Assembly (NCBI RefSeq): GCF_932526225.1
Contig: NC_064037.1
Location: 10,708,203 to 10,772,202, forward strand
Source: Nematostella vectensis
Taxonomy: Eukaryota; Cnidaria; Anthozoa; Actiniaria; Edwardsiidae
Direction of reading: 5' to 3'
DNA: 64,000 nucleotides
Each line of letters starts with the position of its first letter. Positions within the stretch are counted from its first letter, which is position 1. The notes below the pieces were generated by a model. It did not search any database and was not told the origin of the DNA. It was given only the letters and a program-made list of their open reading frames with translations. This document shows, piece after piece, positions 18,673-64,000 of the stretch. The position numbers and the translations under genes were made by a program.

Positions 18673-19211
18673 GGTGACACTCCCTTTAAGCCTCTGCGAC
18701 CTATGTGCTCAAGGGATTTAGGAGCGTCACATGACCTTAAGAAATTCTTGGAAATTTCTTGGCGTTTCCTAAAAAAATAATGATTTCATTATAATTATAT
18801 TATTTTGAGAGTATAATAACTTTAACTAGAGAAGTATTTTCCCTCGAATCTAGTAATTCTGTTAATAGAAGCAATGTGAGCGGTCTATACTTTTGAATTA
18901 GGCTCAAGAATTAAAAATGTATGCATTCTTGGGTACTGGTGTAATGCGAACGTATGAATCAACCTTTCTGTGAGAGCTACGAAATTTACAAGAAAATGCA
19001 AACCAAATCTTCAATTCAGCTGGGAAAACATTAGTAAGATGGTTTTATCTGACCGCCAGCGTAACCAACCAGCAAAACTTCCGTGAAGAGAACGATGTTG
19101 TCTTAGCGAAACACAATAGTAATATGACAGGTAGTAGTCAACCTGCTATCCCCCAAACAACTTGTTTTTGAGAGCGGAGCCGCACGTCTTTTGAAATGGC
19201 TAACTCCAACT

Positions 19212-19484
19212 GTTCTACGGACACATCGTCATGCAAGACTAGGAAAAAATAAAGAACTTAAAAAAACACGCGAAATCCTTGGAACGATACTTTGAAGAAT
19301 GATATTGCTGCGTCTGATTTGTTGAGTTAAAATTGATTTGTCGAAATGACATGTTCTACGACCACATCGTCATGCGAGACTGGGGAAAAATAAAGAAAAT
19401 ACGCGAAAAATAAAAAGAAAATTACAAGAAATATTTGCATTGTTACTTTGAAGAATCAAATTGCTGCGACTCATTTGTTGATGT
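19212..19484. repeat. Tandem duplication of about 135 bp
   Basis: Two diverged copies (19212-19340 and 19353-19484) share GTTCTACG.ACACATCGTCATGC, the AAAAATAAAGAA...ACGCGAAA words, and ACTTTGAAGAAT.A.ATTGCTGCG. Intergenic, non-coding. Confidence 0.75.
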
Positions 19485-22400
19485 CCAAATCATTTCCACG
19501 AAAATCATTTTCTCTCATAAAGATGTAAAGATGCCCTGACAGCCTGCGAAAAAAAAAATACTGTTTGTTAAGTTTGCTTTTCTTCTCGTGATTGCGAAAA
19601 TAAATAATACGTCACAGGAAAAAGAAGTTTTGACTTTATTTCCGCCAAGAAAACTCAAGAAGGCAAAAATTGTTTCGAAAGAAGACACTAGATTTCCGGA
19701 AGGCCTCACTGAAGATCGGCAAAGATTAGCGTCACATAAATCTTGATTTTGGTGTGACAAAATCAGCAGGGACCATCGAATGAAATGCTTGTAAAATAGG
19801 TTACAGCGGTCTCACGTACTCATAGATATCCAAAATAAAAATACTTATTTTTAGTGAATAGTTTATGAAATCGCTCTTGGCATTTTTGCCCCGATCAAAA
19901 AAACGACACGAAACAAAAAATTACACACGATCGTAACACTAAACTGATGTGTCTTTTGTTATCTCCTAATTGTGAGGATTATTTTTAAAGACATTAGCTC
20001 TTTTTCTATAGAAAATTCAATCATAATTGTTTAGTTCTTATGAACAAAATAACTTACGAAAAAGATATGTCTCAATTTATGAAGCAAAGATCAGGGGTGT
20101 TTCGTAGTGATGACATGACTCGATTTTGCCTGTTGATATTATCCCTGGCCAGCTTATTTACTCGTGAAAAAAATATCGCTTCTTCTAGTCAATTAGACCC
20201 TAGTCCTTTCATTCAACATCCAAACTTCTTCAAAAGCTTTAAACAAGCACAGATGCGTGATAGAATAGTTGGCTAAGAGCCCAACGCTAACAACATTGCA
20301 AACAGAAATTTACGAGCGACGAGCTCCTTAGAAGGGCAAGTCTCGATGACATCTAACAAATTCCTCGCAAAAAAATAATATTATTTTTCTTATTGGATTT
20401 ATACTCGACATAGGAAGGCATGCAAAATCCAAACCCGCTCTGATATGGACTTTTCATGTTAACAGAACATTAGTATGGCTAAAGGGGGATGGGTTTTTTT
20501 AAAGAGAAATCATTAGAGGAGACAGCAGAGTTCAAAGATTGTTGTATAATCGAAGTGCGCAACAAGCGATGTCACAGTTTTAACACAAAGCGAAAAAAAA
20601 AAACAGCTTGCCTGAGGGACATAAATCAAATCGCCATTCAGTTATCTCGCGCAATATCAATAAAAGCAGCACGCCAGCTAGGGTACTTTGCACTCAATTT
20701 AGTTTTAATCTAACTTCATAGTTTTCGTTTTCCGGCCCAGTGGCTTTATAATCCCTAGTACAAAACTGTCACATCGAAAATATCAACAGAAAACTCATAA
20801 AAACTTACAAAGCTAAAAATAAATTGCTTGCCATATAGTGCGCTTTGGCTCGTAATTGATAGTGCGAATAGTTATCTTGGTGATAATAATTATAAGAACT
20901 CTTAATAGCGGAATTGAAGCTTTGGTTTGCGAATTAGTGGTTGGTATTAAGATGTACATTAGGACATGTAAATGATAGTAAACACAAATGAGTCCACAGT
21001 AGAATCTGATCACTACAACAGCTACAGACGTCAGACCTGAGTCTGATAGATGGAAATCCTTCGACCTCTTTGAAATTGTTACAAAATGTCGATAAGCGAA
21101 TCATGTAGAAGCATAACCTTATCGCTCATCGAAAAGCTTCGAGAGTCGTCAGAGAGCTTGGACCTTGGTAAAGGCCTAAAATGTTCCGCAACAATCGGAT
21201 AATGGAGTATTGCTTACCTGAAATTCCTGCAACAAACTCGGCTGTTATGTCGGCTTGTGTGCGAGAGGTCTTCTTTGCTATCAGAAGTAGATCATCTTTC
21301 ACAGCATAATACGCCAAGTGACATCAGATAGGGGGACATAACTCAGCAGCCCCACACACCCGACCCCTGGTAGTGATATTATTTCACGGTCAATCTCTGA
21401 CAAACACGGTTTCTGGCAAATTATGGCCTTCCTTGGATCAATAGACCAGATAGCTTAAACTAAATCTGTACCCTTCAAAGGAAAGGTGGAAACCGGCTGG
21501 TTTAGTCAGATAGGGTTCTGACAATCCATGGTATTAGGGACAGGGTGTTTGGAGAGAGTCGAATTAGCCTTGGAATGCTAACTATGCAATAATGTATTGT
21601 CAGTGCTTGATGATAGCATATTGTGTTGTTGAAGAAAGGAAATATATGGGGAAGCGGGGCCTATTATAAAAGTTGTGGACGATTGATGCAATATACAGCT
21701 TCCAAGTAGATTTTCTAATCTGCAAACACGGTAACGACTGAATAAACAGACGCGATTGAGAATAGGCCGCGAGCGAAGATGCCGATTTCACCCAAGCCAA
21801 CAGCTACGCTCCAAACAATACCTACAATTGTGCTAAACTCAAATTCAATTGTTTTATTTCAATAGTAGCGAAAAGGGCAAACAAAGGCAAGCAAATACAT
21901 TGATGATGCTATTCGTAAGAACTGAGAGCAAAGCTAGTAAATCGTAAAATGTTTTCGTTTGTTTATATCATGTTCCAGTCCAATTACGAAAAATTAGGGC
22001 CAATTATTTAAACCGGAAGTAATAAGGGCAAGAGACCGGAAGCCGCCAACTTTGCTAGTAATAAAAACAATAATACTGCGCCCTGGAAACTGCTATGGCT
22101 GCTATGGTTTCATTATTAGCTATGGTTTCATTATTAGCGATTTGTGTTAGTCCTTAAAACAGACAATGACCTACACACAGGAAACCCGCCTGGCTCGACC
22201 CAGATCACGACAAAAATCTTCCAGTGATCCTGAAGGTCCTGAAGAGCCTGTTTTGCAAGCTATCAATGGCTGCCCCCACCCCCCTTGTCTATGGGTACTG
22301 GGTGGCCATCGGTTTTTTGGTTCTTGCTGTGTGGTTCATTTGGCTCTGTGCGGGCCTCTAAGTACTTCAGAAGCCCCCAACTGCTGAAACTCCTCAGATT

Positions 22401-23141
22401 AAGGTCAGATGCGAAGAATCGGTCTCCAGCCCGTCGCATACGTGTTTTATCGGCTCGCGAGTCGCGATGGATATAAGTCCTTGTCTAGGAACTCAGCCTA
22501 ATTGTATACAGTAACTCAAATAACTCGAATTTCCCGCTGATTCGAATTAACTTAGGTTTATCGAGAAATTTAACCTAATTCGACATGTTTTTTGTTCCTT
22601 TTTTTAAATTTTCTCTGACCGAATTTTATTACCCGTTTGACACGAACTTTCATCTCAATACTTCTGCAGGTTTTGATCGATTTTAATACTTAATAGGAGT
22701 TGTTTGTCATTCTTGAGTTATTCAATTTCGTATGAAATAAAAATGATTAAATGAGCAGCTAATATTTCATATTTTTAATCTACCCGGTAATTCGCATCCC
22801 CTATTAAACTTGTTTTGTTCTATCTTCAGTGTGTAAGATAGCGGGGTTCTATTACTGTATTTGAAACTGCCGTTCTTGAAACTACCTAATTCCGAGATGC
22901 GGGCAATTACGCTGCAGTGCTTTTTAGATGCCACTTTTTCCTTGCCAGTTCTTTGTAGAAAAAAAGGCCTACAAATAATAAAAGCATTTACACAAGAGAC
23001 GTTAAATGTCTCTATTATATGTAGCATGATATCAAACCGAAAAGGAAAATGGATTAATACTTCCTTGAAGTGAAATATTTCATCCCTGGAAAGCAGATGG
23101 ATGACAGATGTCTTGTAAAGCGGGCTGGGTCCCAGGGCATT

Positions 23142-23237
23142 GCTCGGTTTCCAGCCGTGGTGGTTTCGGTGCGCCCGCGATCTTCTCCCATTCAGTGGAG
23201 GAGCAGAGCGCAACGTAACCACGGCTGGAAAGCGAGC
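23142..23237. repeat. 96-bp inverted repeat (20-bp arms)
   Basis: GCTCGGTTTCCAGCCGTGGT at 23142-23161 is mirrored at 23218-23237 with a single mismatch. A small foldback element in the gene-poor interval. The ORFs across it on both strands are side effects of its symmetry. Confidence 0.65.
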
Positions 23238-23422
23238 CTATCCAGGGCAATAATGCCATTGATTTTCTACTAGAAGAGTTTTTCTTTGCCAGCCCTGTAT
23301 ATAGATTGTTGTGATTATGCGTCCGACGTTAGCTAGATGTGATATCAGGATATGATGCTACTTAAGGGGAACGCAAATTAAGGAGTTTGATGTTTTTGTC
23401 TGGAATCACCGCTTTTTCTTAC

Positions 23423-23606
23423 TAACAGGGGCGGTGGACGGGAGGTTGCAGGGGGTGCTACCCCCCCCCCCCCCCCCTCACTCCTACCTTCTTACATGCA
23501 GTTACATGCTATAATTAAACTGTTTGTATTCATTTAAGCGTATTCTATGTCAATCCCAGGTACCCATCCCCCCTCTCCAGTTGTGGGACAACTCCGCCCC
23601 TATTAA
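23423..23606. mobile_element. GC-rich small element with GGGGCGG/CCGCCCC ends
   Basis: The stretch begins ACAGGGGCGGTGGACGGG and ends GGACAACTCCGCCCCTATT, with a run of 17 C inside. A similar fragment, AGGGGCGGCGGAAGG...CCCCCCC, is at 26102-26162. The ends resemble the widespread short elements ending in GGGGCGTAGCCAGG. Boundaries are uncertain. Confidence 0.45.
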
Positions 23607-26600
23607 GCTAAGTCCTATTCGTGAAAACATACACCAAAGCTAAACAAAGTATAGGTCGTATACAAGCCATAACTCACACGTGAAATGTAACGCTTTATAA
23701 ATGATCAGGACATTCTCCAGGATGTTGATAGCGACAGGGCAAGACCGCAATCTTTCCTTGCCAGGGCACGGTGCGGTCATGATTATCAGGTGTAACGTAT
23801 TACCGGTTTTTCATCCTTTTTATTTAACTCGAGTTCCTGCAAGTCTACATTGAATGTATGACCGCGACTTTGTTCGCGAAATGACCGCAGATCGCGCGGC
23901 GGTCTAAACTTTTTGCCCAAGGCACCCCCTTTGAGAGCGTATTTCGGTTCCTGCCCAATTTGTGTGGCCTGAAAAACTAACATAACACCACAGGACACCC
24001 TTGAACTTTATTATCAAAATAGCACCAAATAGAAACGATGTCAAAATATCAATCCATAGTGTTTATGTTTTCCTTCGATATTTTTGTAGTGAAGATCTCC
24101 CACTGATATTTATCTTATTGGCATCCCGCTTTTATCCCGTTCAACACCTAGACGGTTCAACATCTTGAAAATCTTATTCACAAGGGTTACTAACATTGGT
24201 TTGTGAATACTTCCTTGATAGACCTTGAAATAAAATGCGCTTTCCAACTGCTATATTTAGCAACAGGCTTTTGGCCGATATAAGAAGCATAATTATGAGA
24301 GGAATTCGAACAACGACGCGCTGGTGTTCATCTAGTCCGCGGTCACAACTCAAGTATTCATTACAACGGCTCTGAAGGGAACAATCCTGCGCACAAACAT
24401 TTATCAAAACTTTGACATTATCAAAGAATCAGCAAAGTAAAGAAAACTGTCCTTCTCCGGATTGTCAAAGTCAAATTTGGAGCAAACGGTGATTTAAAAA
24501 GAGGTCGAGAGTTGACAATGAAATAACAGAAGCAGTGGCAGTAGGAGAGCTAGGGATTTGTCGGGCTTTGATTCGCATACCTCGTGTTCGGTGCTTGCAG
24601 GGCGTTTAGCCCCTAGATGCTGTGTTATCCATCGCTTATCAACACTATTTCCATTCACACGGTCGTCTTAGCGTAATTTATCTGACGAAGAATGGGCTGA
24701 ATGGACGACGACGTCGCGAATGTGCGTCCCCTCAGCACACTGTCAATAAACACAAATTTATAACCTCACAGTCAATGTCCCAGTATTTCTAGTATGATTG
24801 TTATTAGCCTAGGAATTACTGTAAGATATGGCTATTAGGCAGTACAAAGGAATTAACGTATCTCTACGTCATTAGTGACATCGTGCTTGGTTTATCGAAT
24901 CACCACAAACACACTTATTAACTTGACTGTCCACTTACTGTGCTCGATTGAATTCCACCGCTAATTCGTCCGTAAACTTATTCTGCTGAAAGCGCTCTAT
25001 TTCATTCAAGAAGGACAGTCCAGGAGAGATGCCGGGGGTTATAGGTTCAGAAATCCCTTATCGGTTATTTGTTAACTGCTGTGACAGGAAACGTAATCTT
25101 CATACTCTTTTAGGATTTTTGAGAGTTGGTGGTGATGTGTAGGGAAAAGTCATTCTCAACATACCAGTACTGTGACGGCTGTCGTGTTACTCCCATTTCG
25201 GGGTGTACACAGACGCGGACAGTGTATAAAGGTTCTCGTGTAGATTTATGGGGTCGTGCGCAGATGTAGAGGTCACAAAACACGACACTGACGTGAGCGT
25301 ACGTACGGCTGGAATCACACGTGAGAAAGGCGGGAAAGAAGGGCTATTTATTCAGGTGACTTTCAACAGGTAGACCGCATAGCGCAAATTGCTTATCAAC
25401 CACCACCAAGACAGGTATGGTTTCACTCTTGCTGTTTGCAGCAACGCTATTTTTTGTTCACAATATTTTTGCACGAAAGAACTATAATTGTCACGCAACT
25501 TGGCATCGTTTTCGTTTTTTTTTTTCCAACATCTTTCAGGGTTCCCGAGTTACAGTAGCAGGGCTCTAAAGCCCCGTGCAAACTGCGCCAGCACCTGTCA
25601 GCATTGCTGGTCCAGCGGTGGAGTGCGGGGCAAAAGTTAGGCCGGTGTGCAAACTGACCCAACATGGCTCCGGTCGTCATTTTTACGACTAACGAGTGAT
25701 AAGAGGACGATAATAAAAAAAAACATGTTTTTGTTTATATGTGTCGTTATGTCCTTGTCCTATGTCGATGTTTTGTCATGTCACGTATGTACACAAACAT
25801 AAGTACATAAAACAGCGCACGCCTTTGTGGTTAGTATCGCTAATGTGAACCATGTTTACGACTAAAAAATTACGACTTAAAATTCTTCGAATGTCTTTTT
25901 ATCACAGCCCACACCAAGGCTACTGGCAGTGTTCCGTGAAGAATGTATGAGGAGATTTACAATTGTAAAAAAAGTAATATTTAGTTTCGGACTCTCCCGG
26001 ACAAATCATATAGTGAGTTTGAAGCGCCGCGAATTGTGTTGTAGTCTTGGGTTGTCTGTCGTTTTGATGAGTTTGATAATCTAACAAAAAGTTATTGTAA
26101 GCAGGGGCGGCGGAAGGGGAGGATCAGGGGGGGGGGGTGGGCGCCAGCTCCCCCCCCCCCCCATTTTGATGCTATTTCTGAGCGGATGTTTCTTTATATA
26201 AGTATGAAGGTTTCTTTTCTAAACCAACAGGTTTCAAGCGGTATATATGCAACCGACAACAAATTTTTTGAACAGTTTAAAACCCCGTGCATAAAAACCA
26301 TCACCGACCCCTTCCGCCTGAAACCACCAACCACCCCTCCCTCTGAAACCACTATCCACCTTTCCCCCCCAATTTTCACCCCCCCTCCCCCATTTATGGG
26401 ACCCCACTCCACCGCACCTGGTAAGATGATAAACAGAGTCAATTTGTGTACGATTATGTTCACAATTTTTTTTACATTAAAAACCCAATTACTTCTTTAC
26501 ATCAATGTCGAACTCCCAAAATAAAAAATTATAAACATGGAATAGACGCGGAAACCGGTTGGGCTCCCTGTGTGTTGTCTAATAATCAGTGGTAGAAAGA

Positions 26601-26627
26601 AGAAAAGTCAACCAGGTCAACTTCGCC

Positions 26628-27539
26628 ATGCTTCAAGTTCGGTCCGTTCGTCCAGACGAAAGCGGCCTTTTGAGCTATATTTTACGTCTTATCGATGGCG
26701 AAAAGTGGAGAGTGTGCTCCAATACCTGTGAATGCCTACTCTTAATCGATCCCACGTCCGTGTTTGTAGGTGAACTGAACGGTAAACCGATAGGTTCTGT
26801 GGTGTTCTTGAAGTATGGCGAGTCTTATTGCTTTGTAAGTACGTTTATCATCGATCCAGAATACCGCGGAAACGGCTATGGGAAGCAGCTATTCAATACT
26901 GCTATGAAGGCAGCTTCACCTCCGCCAAGCATGGCGCTGTGTTCTGTTGATGCAATGGTTCCAAATTACAAGAGACTTGGCTTTGAACCTCTCTGGAGAT
27001 TGAACGGTTACGACGTCGAAGTCAAGGTCGCGTTGCTCCAAACTTTAAAACGCGAATTTACAACATCTTCGTATCACGCTGAAACTGTTGATGAATCAAA
27101 AAATGATGTAATTATTAATTACGACACTAAAGTTTTTGGGCATGAGCGCAAAGATTTTCTAAAATATTTCATTCGCTCATGCAATGGTCTCGCAAGAATG
27201 GCTTCAGATAGTGGGGGTAGTATTGTTGGCTACCTTGCAACAAGAGAAGCCTACAACAAGGAATATGGCTATGTAGTCGGCCCACTCTATGCAGATTCTA
27301 TAGATGTTGCTGCTGTTCTATTGATTTCCATTGTTGAAGCTATCCTTGATAGTGGATCTCAAGAGGTCGCGCCTCGCATTTGTATGCTTAGTCCCGTAGG
27401 AGGAAACCCTGAAGCCAAGCGACTCATTGACTTGATGGGTGGCGAGCTGCAAGAGTCTGATACATTTTGTGCTACAAATGGCAAGCTACAGGGCTGCGTC
27501 AGGAAGTGGTTCGCTATTACTGGTGGAAATCTTGGTTGA
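26628..27539 (+). CDS. Intronless GNAT-family N-acetyltransferase
   Basis: 303 codons, one exon. It probably transfers an acetyl group from acetyl-CoA to an amine; the substrate is unknown. Residues 1-130 form a GNAT fold: FVGELNGKPIGSVVFLKYG (strands 2-3), VSTFIIDPEYRGNGYGKQLF (strand 4 and the acetyl-CoA pyrophosphate loop, R/Q-x-x-G-x-G/A at about 80-85), then ...MVPNYKRLGFEP (the common N-x-x-A/K-x-x-F-Y/G-x-K-x-GF motif). The C-terminal half (about 165-300) has a second domain with GYLATREAYNKEYGYVVGPLYAD, typical of the two-domain YitH-like GNAT proteins (established family knowledge). I chose the ATG at 26628 (context CGCCATGC). The frame is open upstream to 26589 but with no earlier ATG. 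It is intronless beside intron-rich neighbours, so it may be a retrocopy or part of an expanded family. Confidence 0.88.
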   Translation: MLQVRSVRPDESGLLSYILRLIDGEKWRVCSNTCECLLLIDPTSVFVGELNGKPIGSVVFLKYGESYCFVSTFIIDPEYRGNGYGKQLFNTAMKAASPPPSMALCSVDAMVPNYKRLGFEPLWRLNGYDVEVKVALLQTLKREFTTSSYHAETVDESKNDVIINYDTKVFGHERKDFLKYFIRSCNGLARMASDSGGSIVGYLATREAYNKEYGYVVGPLYADSIDVAAVLLISIVEAILDSGSQEVAPRICMLSPVGGNPEAKRLIDLMGGELQESDTFCATNGKLQGCVRKWFAITGGNLG

Positions 27540-27734
27540 CATTTTATGTAGGGGGTGCAGGTTTCTGGTAGTCGCAATTTCTCAATCAATCAACAAACAC
27601 AATGAAACGGTTCCAATGAAACAATCAATCAGCTATTGCATTCGTTATATTTATAATTGAAAGTAGACTGTATACTCATTACTATAGTGTTTTCTTATTC
27701 TTATATAATCAATCAATCATTTCATTTCCATATT

Positions 27735-27884
27735 CAGCGGTGTAGCCAGGATTTTTAATGGGAGGGGGCCCAAAAGGGACTTTCAAGGCATTTTCTAATG
27801 TATTTTAGATGCTTTCTCATACATTTACTGTATTTTTGTCTGTTAAAAGGGGGGGCCCTAGGCCACCCCCTGGCTACGCCCCTG
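27735..27884. mobile_element. 150-bp MITE with 5-bp target duplication
   Basis: The ends are CAGCGGTGTAGCCAGG at 27735 and CCTGGCTACGCCCCTG at 27869-27884, mutually inverted, flanked by ATATT on both sides (27730-27734 and 27885-27889). It is in the presumed 3' UTR of the acetyltransferase gene. A relative of exactly the same length lies at 50491-50640. Confidence 0.82.
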
Positions 27885-28125
27885 ATATTTTTACAGTGGA
27901 ACCTTGATGATGTAACTGTATGCCAAGGGATAGATTTAATTTAGCAAGAGATAGATTTTACCCTTGGTGCACATATTTTTAATTGCTGTACTGAGAATAT
28001 TGTCATATTGAGATTTTTTCTAATATTGTAATGAAATTTTGCAGGGACAAACTAATTATTGTATTTTTATATGTTTTTTTTATGATTTGATATATTCTTA
28101 TTATATATTGTTGTTATTTTTGAGA

Positions 28126-28131
28126 AATAAA
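28126..28131 (+). terminator. Polyadenylation signal AATAAA
   Basis: AATAAA about 590 bp after the acetyltransferase stop, followed by AGAATGTAG. It is the best candidate for the 3' end of that gene; the intervening UTR holds the 150-bp MITE and AT-rich sequence. A GT/T-rich downstream element is weak. Confidence 0.45.
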
Positions 28132-28743
28132 AGAATGTAGGGTCATGTTCAAGCTAAATCCTGAAAGTCTGAATTACCCATAATGCTTGATACCGTAAGT
28201 CACACATTCATGATAAAAACACACACACACACATCTGCTCAGAAAAGTGGGGGCAGTTTACATAGCATTTTTTTTTTACTAGGAGCCCTTGTATAAAGCC
28301 CAAACATACACACCCTCTGATTGTCTAAAACAGTGTGAGATTTGGCAGCAAACTAAACCACTCTTGCGCGCAACAAAACTCCACCCCTTCCCTCACGGCG
28401 ACAAAATTAGACCCCTCAGATCAGGTCGCACCAAACATTGGTTGATGGGGGGAGGGGAGGGTGTGCAGTCCATATGGTAAAGGTTGGTAATTACTTTTCC
28501 TTGGCGCCTGACGATATTATGTTTCGTGTAAAATATTCCGATAAAGTATTCCAAAAACTAATTACATACTGTTGCAAAAAAAGCAACAAACCAAACAAAA
28601 CGAAAAGCAAGTATTCGCGCTTTTTTTTTAGTTCGTTGCACATACGGTCAGCAGTATTTCCCATTCGAGCGTGCGTCTATCTATAGCGCGCACCAAAATA
28701 TGGCGGATAAATTTCAGCCAAACCAAAACACGGAGATTTCACT

Positions 28744-64000
<35,257 letters not shown>

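Larger units (their letters stand above)
18673..26627. other. Gene-poor interval
   Basis: About 8 kb between the divergent starts of the minus-strand gene and the acetyltransferase gene. I saw short open frames only, without family motifs or convincing splice-site pairs. It contains the repeats listed separately at 19212, 22081 (a 20-bp TATGGTTTCATTATTAGC doubling), 23142, 23423 and 26104. Both promoters should lie at its edges. No TATA box is evident. Confidence 0.6.

Noticed and set aside
21218-21317. Minus-strand open stretch ending in a good donor (TCAG|GTAAGC), phase 1 like other first exons of the neighbouring gene
   Set aside because: No ATG in the frame (it begins with TTG after a stop), so it is not a coding first exon; it could at most be a non-coding 5' exon.
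22767-23222. 151-codon minus-strand ORF
   Set aside because: Overlaps a small inverted repeat and AT-rich sequence, has no motif and no splice context.

Overview
The window is animal nuclear DNA: AT-rich, with short exons, GT-AG introns and many small transposons. It carries orthologues of metazoan or eukaryotic genes (MED15, BLTP2/KIAA0100, centrin). The intron-rich layout, the level of protein conservation and the abundance of MITE-like elements suggest an invertebrate. A cnidarian such as a sea anemone or coral is my best guess, but that is inference and nothing in the window proves it.

Layout. (1) 1-6295, plus strand: the 3' part of MED15, the Mediator tail subunit, as 11 exons (the first cut by the window edge) ending at a TAG. 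(2) 6296-8672: no gene; 60-bp and 37-bp tandem repeats and a 500-bp MITE. (3) 8673-18672, minus strand: a coiled-coil gene (two large exons, 12815-8673) with an upstream set of exons (18672-13997) coding a Pro/Ser-rich disordered region. Splice phases allow these to be one gene of about 1629 codons with an alternative first exon at 15313-15184. (4) 18673-26627: about 8 kb with no gene that I can support. (5) 26628-27539, plus: an intronless GNAT acetyltransferase. (6) 28744 to beyond the right edge, plus: BLTP2 (bridge-like lipid transfer protein 2; KIAA0100/Hobbit/SABRE/Fmp27 family). I could place 54 exons with consistent phase (1852 codons plus 2 nt); the 3' end lies outside the window. (7) 49375-45531, minus: a five-exon centrin with a lysine-rich N-terminal extension, nested inside BLTP2 intron 27.

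The genes are unrelated housekeeping functions (transcription, lipid transport at membrane contacts, centriole/cilium calcium binding, acetylation); no pathway links them. The most unusual signals are at the DNA level. At least six BLTP2 splice junctions, plus one in the nested centrin, carry local tandem duplications that copy or abut the splice site; some repeat the last bases of the exon together with the donor. A three-layer transposon nest lies in BLTP2 intron 5: a long-inverted-repeat element split by a LINE fragment, itself split by an 799-bp element with a 9-bp target duplication. The BLTP2 start codon is overlapped by an out-of-frame upstream ORF.
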